The notes under the pieces: model-generated
Told to the model about the DNA's origin: nothing
The model's database searches: none
What the model saw: only the letters and a program-made list of their open reading frames with translations
Program-made: the position numbers and the translations under genes
Assembly: GCA_020634575.1 (NCBI GenBank)
Contig: JACKBM010000040.1
Span: forward strand, 1 to 59,898
Direction: 5' to 3'
Source: Ardenticatenales bacterium
GTDB taxonomy: Bacteria; Chloroflexota; Anaerolineae; Promineifilales; Promineifilaceae
Length of the DNA: 59,898 bases
Shown: in pieces, positions 56,104 through 59,898 of the stretch
Layout: every line of letters begins with the position of its first letter
How positions within the stretch are numbered: the stretch's first letter is position 1

Positions 56104-57804
56104 TCAATCACTCTTGCGAGCCCGTAATTGGGCGGTTTCGGCGGTCAGGATGGTCCAGCTGTTCGGGTCGATGGCCACGCCGTATTCTGTGCGGGCGGCG
56201 GCGAGGGTAACGTAGCCCTGGCGGACGTCGTTGAGGACGGCGGCGGGGTCGCGCTGGAAGGGATGGTGGAAGCCGCCGCCCCCGGGCAGGCGCAGGGTGA
56301 CGCGCTGGCCCGGCTGGAGCTGGTAGCGAGTTTTGGGATGGGGATGACGCCCATCCGACAGCTCCACATCGCCCACCGCGCCCGGCTTGCCGCCCATGAA
56401 GCCGCGGGCCGGGAAGCGGGTGCGGTCATACATCGGGGAGTGGACGGCGGGATGGCCGGTCGTCACCTCCAACTCCATCTCCTGGCCCAGCCCGCCGCGG
56501 AATTGGCCAGGGCCGCCGGAATCAGGGCGCAGTTCCCGTTTGTGCATCATGATCGGCGCCACCGCCTCGATCACTTCGGCCGGGACACCGGTGATGCCGC
56601 TGGGAAATGCGGTGGCTGAGAGACCGTCCTGGTCGGGCCGGGCGCCCATCCCGCCGGCCGAAAAGTAGATGTAGGCAAACAGCTCGCCCTCGTCGTTCAG
56701 CTCCCCTTCCAGCATCGTGTTCCAGAGACCGGCCGAGCCATCGGCGATCACCCGGTCCGGGATCGCCTGGGCCAGGGCCGCCAGGATCGGTTGCGAGACG
56801 AAGTGGCCGATGAGGTGGCGGGCGCCGACCGGGGCGGGCCGGCGGCAGTTGAGGATGGAACCGGCCGGTGCCGTAATCGTAATCGGCCGGAACGCCCCCT
56901 CGTTGTTCGGGATCTCCGGCGCGATGGCCGCCATGAGCGTGTAGGTGGAGTACGCCTCCGTGTAGTTCATGACCACATTGATGCCCCGCTTCACCTGGGG
57001 TGAGGTGCCGGCGTAATCGACGGCCATCGTCTCGCCGGCGATCGTCACCTGGCAGTTGATCGTCAACGGCTCATCAAAACCGTCGATGGTGACCTGGCTG
57101 CCGTAACTGCCATCAGGGATGGCGGCGATTTTGGCGCGTAACGCCTTTTCTGTTCGTTCCAGAATCAGCGCCGACAACTCCGTCAGGTCATTCAGCCCAT
57201 ATTCGGCAAACATCTCCAGCAGCTTGCGAGCGCCGACGATGTTGCCGGCTTGCTGAGCGTAGATGTCACCCACGACCATGTCCGGCACACGCACGTTGGC
57301 CCGGATGATGTCGAACAAGTCTTCGTTCGGCTCGCCCGCCTTGAATAGCTTCATCAGGGGGATAGCCAGCCCTTCCTCGAACAGTTCCGTCGCGTCCGCA
57401 CCCATCGTCAGGCCGCCGATGTCGGTGGCGTGGCAGGTGCTGGCGAACCAGGCGACCCCCCTGCCCTCGTGAAAAACGGGGCTGACGATGGTCAGGTCGA
57501 ACAGATGGCCGGAGGCGGCCCAGGGATCGTTGGTGATGAGAGTGTCGCCCGGCTCCAGGGTGTCGATGGGAAAGCGAGGGACGACGTAGTCACGCACGCA
57601 GTTGGCCATCGTGTTGATGTGGCCGGGGGTGCCGGTGACCGCCTGGGCCAGCATGTAGCCGTCCGCGTCAAAAACACCGGCCGACAGGTCGCCGGCCTCA
57701 CGCACCACGGTGGTGAAGGAGGCATGGATCAGCGCCGCCGCCTGTTCGTTGACGATGGAGATGAGCCGGTTCCAGAGAACTTCCAACAGGATGGGATCGA
57801 TCAT
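56104..57804 (-). CDS. hyuB: Hydantoinase/oxoprolinase subunit B
   Basis: This 566-residue protein is the HyuB-type subunit of ATP-dependent hydantoinase/5-oxoprolinase/acetone-carboxylase-like enzymes. Together with HyuA it opens a cyclic amide or related bond using ATP. The start region (MIDPILLEVLWNRLISIVNE), GDTLITNDPWAASGHLFDLT (about 86-105) and ACHATDIGGL-type segment STCHATDIGGLTMG (about 120-133) are typical, as is the C-terminal GGKPGAVGDVEL and RLPGGGGFHHPFQRDP. The 5' end overlaps the hyuA stop by four bases (TGA/ATG), so the two are coupled. The natural substrate is unknown; N-methylhydantoin and 5-oxoproline are family options. Confidence 0.92.
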   Translation of the reverse strand: MIDPILLEVLWNRLISIVNEQAAALIHASFTTVVREAGDLSAGVFDADGYMLAQAVTGTPGHINTMANCVRDYVVPRFPIDTLEPGDTLITNDPWAASGHLFDLTIVSPVFHEGRGVAWFASTCHATDIGGLTMGADATELFEEGLAIPLMKLFKAGEPNEDLFDIIRANVRVPDMVVGDIYAQQAGNIVGARKLLEMFAEYGLNDLTELSALILERTEKALRAKIAAIPDGSYGSQVTIDGFDEPLTINCQVTIAGETMAVDYAGTSPQVKRGINVVMNYTEAYSTYTLMAAIAPEIPNNEGAFRPITITAPAGSILNCRRPAPVGARHLIGHFVSQPILAALAQAIPDRVIADGSAGLWNTMLEGELNDEGELFAYIYFSAGGMGARPDQDGLSATAFPSGITGVPAEVIEAVAPIMMHKRELRPDSGGPGQFRGGLGQEMELEVTTGHPAVHSPMYDRTRFPARGFMGGKPGAVGDVELSDGRHPHPKTRYQLQPGQRVTLRLPGGGGFHHPFQRDPAAVLNDVRQGYVTLAAARTEYGVAIDPNSWTILTAETAQLRARKSD

Positions 57805-59879
57805 GCGTCACGCTCCAGGATGAGGCAGCCGGTCGGGTCGACGCGCAGGGACCAGCCGGGCAGGACAATGGTGGTGGATTCCGCTTCTTCGACGATGGCC
57901 GGGCCGGCGGTTTGGAAACCGGCCGGTAGCTCCGCCCGTTGATACACCGGCGTTAGCACTGGGCCCTGTTCCGGGCTGAAAAGGGCGGGACGCGGCGGAC
58001 CGGCCGGTTCCCCAGCCGCCTCAGCGACCAGGTTCAGGTCGGCCAGCGCCAGCTTCGGTCCGGCGACGACCACCCGCCAGTTGACCGCCTGAATGGGCAC
58101 ATCATCGCACAGCCGGCCGTAGAAACGCTGATACTCCGCTTCAAAGCCGGCCTGGATGGCCGCCAGCGTGGTTGCGTTCACTTGGCCAGCCGGGATCGGC
58201 ACCCGGATTTCATACCCCTGACCGACATAGCGCATGTCGACGGTGCGCGTCAGCTGGAGTTGTTCGGCCGGTACGCCGGCGGCCTGGACGATGGCCCGCC
58301 CTTCCGATTCCAGTTCGGCCAAAATGTCGTTGATAGCGGCCTGATCAAGCCGGTCCAGCCGGGCCAGGTAGCTGCGGGTGAAATCAAAAGCGATGGGCGC
58401 CAGCAGAAAGCCGAAGGCGGAACCGACGCCGGCCAGGGGCGGCACAACAACCGTCGTTAGCCCCAGGCGCTGGGCGACGCCGCAGGCATGGACCGGCCCG
58501 GCGCCGCCGGTGGCGACCATGGCGTAACGGCGCATGTCCAGCCCGCGCTCAGCGGCATGGACCCGGGCGGCGGCCGCCATATTCTCGTTAACCAGCTGGT
58601 GGATGCCCCAGGCGACCCGCTCGACCGGCATCGTCAATGCTTCGGCCAGCGGGGCGAACGCCGACCGGGCAGCGGCGCCATCGAGCGTCATGCTGCCACC
58701 GGCAAAATCGGCCGGGTTGAGGTAGCCGAGCAGGAGGTCGGCGTCGGTGACGGTTGGCTCCGTGCCGCCCTGGCCGTAGGAGGCGGGACCGGGGACGGAG
58801 CTGGCGCTCTCGGGGCCGACAGCGGGCAGCCCCAGATTGTTGAGCCGGGCAATGCTGCCGCCACCCGCGCCAATTTCGATCATGTGGATCATCGGCACCA
58901 GCAGGGGCAGGCCGCTGCCCCGCTTGAAGCGATGGACGTGGGCCACCTCGGACTCGGTGGTGATGGCAAACTCGCCGTTCTCGGTCAGGACCGCTTTGGC
59001 GGTGGTGCCGCCCATGTCGAAGGCAAAGATCTCAGCGTGGCCGGTGCGTTGGCCCCAGTAAGCGCCGGCCAGAGCGCCGCCGGAGGGGCCGGATTCCACC
59101 AGGCGGATGGGGAAGTTGGTGGCGGTCGCCACGGTGCAGGTGCCGCCGTTGGAGAGCATGATGTTAAGCGGGGCCTCGATGCCGGCAGCCGTCAACCCCG
59201 CGGCCAGCCGGCCCATGTAGCGCTCGGCCAGCGGCTGGACGTAAGCATTGGCCACGGCGGTGGAGGTGCGCTGGTATTCGCGCATGGCCGGGGCGACCTG
59301 GTGGGAAAGGGTGACGGGTAGTTCGGGCCAGAGCTCGGTCAGGAGGTCGCGGGCGACCAGTTCGTGGGCCGGGTTGGCGTAGGCGTGGAGGAAGCAGATG
59401 GCCAGTGCCTCGATCCCTTCGGCCTGGAGTTGCGGGATGAGGGTGCGGATGGCGGTTGTGTCCAGGGGGGTGAGTTCCTGGCCGGCGGCGTTGCACCGGC
59501 CGGTCACCCCCAGCCGCAGCCGCCGCTCCACCAGCGGCGCCGGCTTGACCAGCCCCAAATCGTAAATGTCATAGCGCCCCTCGTTACCAATCTCCAGCGC
59601 ATCGCGAAAACCCGCTGTCGTCAGCAGGGCGGTGTGGGCCCCTTTGCGTTCGATGAGGGTGTTCGTGACCAGCGTCGTGCCGTGGATGACACGCGCAACC
59701 CGGTCCGGCGCGACCTGGTGCCTGGCCAGCAGCTGGCGCGCCCCGGCCAGAACAGCGTCCGAGGGGTCCGGGTAGCTGGTCAGCACCTTGCCGACCAGCA
59801 GTTGGTTGGTCCCCTGGTGCAGGAGAACGAGGTCGGTAAAGGTGCCGCCGATATCGACGGCCAGGAGGTAACGGTCCAT
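57801..59879 (-). CDS. hyuA: Hydantoinase/oxoprolinase subunit A
   Basis: This 692-residue ATPase subunit of the HyuA type has an N-terminal actin/hexokinase-like ATP-binding domain with AVDIGGTFTDLVLLHQG (about 7-23). A central FDMGGTTAKAV phosphate loop lies at about 291-301, IHGTTLVTNTLIERKGA at about 64-80, and MATGGAGPVHACGVA near 475-490. The length fits the family (about 680-700). The ATG at 59879 lies 19 bp before the window end, so its promoter is outside. It overlaps hyuB by four bases. The usual partner substrates and a transporter would have to be looked for beyond the edge. Confidence 0.93.
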   Translation of the reverse strand: MDRYLLAVDIGGTFTDLVLLHQGTNQLLVGKVLTSYPDPSDAVLAGARQLLARHQVAPDRVARVIHGTTLVTNTLIERKGAHTALLTTAGFRDALEIGNEGRYDIYDLGLVKPAPLVERRLRLGVTGRCNAAGQELTPLDTTAIRTLIPQLQAEGIEALAICFLHAYANPAHELVARDLLTELWPELPVTLSHQVAPAMREYQRTSTAVANAYVQPLAERYMGRLAAGLTAAGIEAPLNIMLSNGGTCTVATATNFPIRLVESGPSGGALAGAYWGQRTGHAEIFAFDMGGTTAKAVLTENGEFAITTESEVAHVHRFKRGSGLPLLVPMIHMIEIGAGGGSIARLNNLGLPAVGPESASSVPGPASYGQGGTEPTVTDADLLLGYLNPADFAGGSMTLDGAAARSAFAPLAEALTMPVERVAWGIHQLVNENMAAAARVHAAERGLDMRRYAMVATGGAGPVHACGVAQRLGLTTVVVPPLAGVGSAFGFLLAPIAFDFTRSYLARLDRLDQAAINDILAELESEGRAIVQAAGVPAEQLQLTRTVDMRYVGQGYEIRVPIPAGQVNATTLAAIQAGFEAEYQRFYGRLCDDVPIQAVNWRVVVAGPKLALADLNLVAEAAGEPAGPPRPALFSPEQGPVLTPVYQRAELPAGFQTAGPAIVEEAESTTIVLPGWSLRVDPTGCLILERDA

Positions 59880-59898
59880 AAAATTGTCTCCGCGGTGA

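Overview
The window comes from a GC-rich bacterial chromosome, most likely a member of the Chloroflexota. This is inferred from the style of the proteins: secreted PQQ-type propellers with Thr/Pro linkers, Ser/Thr kinases with an extracellular domain, NB-ARC/TPR regulators, FAS1 proteins and actinobacterial-type inositol-phosphate synthase. No single marker was placed by alignment. A complete 16S-Ile-Ala-23S-5S rRNA operon lies at 41.2-46.5 kb and would settle the taxonomy.

Layout. 0-2.4 kb: phenylacetyl-CoA epoxidase operon paaABC, minus strand, with paaC cut by the window edge and a good promoter. 2.5-3.5 kb: a decayed IS4-like transposase. 3486-7807: a perfect, spacerless 4.3-kb inverted duplication. 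It carries two copies of a metallophosphoesterase gene and of a small membrane-protein gene. The right end runs into an intact FAS1 gene and the left end stops inside a truncated copy of the same gene. 8.6-10.5 kb: a membrane protein flanked by two repeat elements, then a long leuS leader with a promoter, a Leu/Arg-rich leader peptide, two tandem terminators and a folded region. 10.5-23 kb: leuS, a PQQ-propeller lipoprotein, an HTH-NB-ARC-TPR regulator with an MBL hydrolase, a CDP-glucose dehydratase homologue, a serine dehydratase and a large GH63-type glucosidase. 23.2-25.4 kb: a two-gene module (AbiEii-type nucleotidyltransferase fused to a WYL domain, then an HhH-GPD DNA-glycosylase-like protein) behind a promoter covered by a palindromic operator. 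25.4-32.8 kb: VOC protein, flippase, NTR-like protein, DUF1295 protein, then a minus-strand run of a frameshifted formyltransferase, a LacI regulator with two operators, and inositol-1-phosphate synthase. 32.9-34.7 kb: yggX overlaps a B12-type radical SAM gene. The apparent TGA stop of that gene is followed by Ala-Glu-Pro codons and a bacterial SECIS-like hairpin, so the protein is probably a selenoprotein of the CUAEP-tail family. 34.8-41 kb: small membrane protein, ATP-grasp ligase, NBR1-Ig protein, CPT-like kinase and a Ser/Thr protein kinase. 41-46.8 kb: rRNA operon. 46.9-50.1 kb: an AAA+ ATPase of the ExeA/TniB/MuB type with a small basic partner, a candidate 130-nt small RNA, and a divergent unknown winged-helix protein. 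50.2-59.9 kb: MBL hydrolase, secreted propeller-like protein, VWA lipoprotein, cupin, SDR dehydrogenase and the hyuBA pair.

Across the window the 10-bp palindrome ACCGGCCGGT occurs exactly at least 34 times, mostly inside genes, where composition alone predicts well under one. It behaves like a highly iterated palindrome of the cyanobacterial HIP1 kind. One copy is the exact centre of the 4.3-kb palindrome, one fills the spacer of the leuS leader promoter, and one lies next to the small-RNA promoter. Three intergenic hairpin families are also present: CCACGGATT arrays, ACCYGTCRGGT palindromes and a GGTGGGTCGCACCGG element.

The best leads are the unannotated selenocysteine tail, the NTase-WYL/HhH-GPD module, the small RNA at 48.6 kb, the leuS leader and the iterated palindrome.
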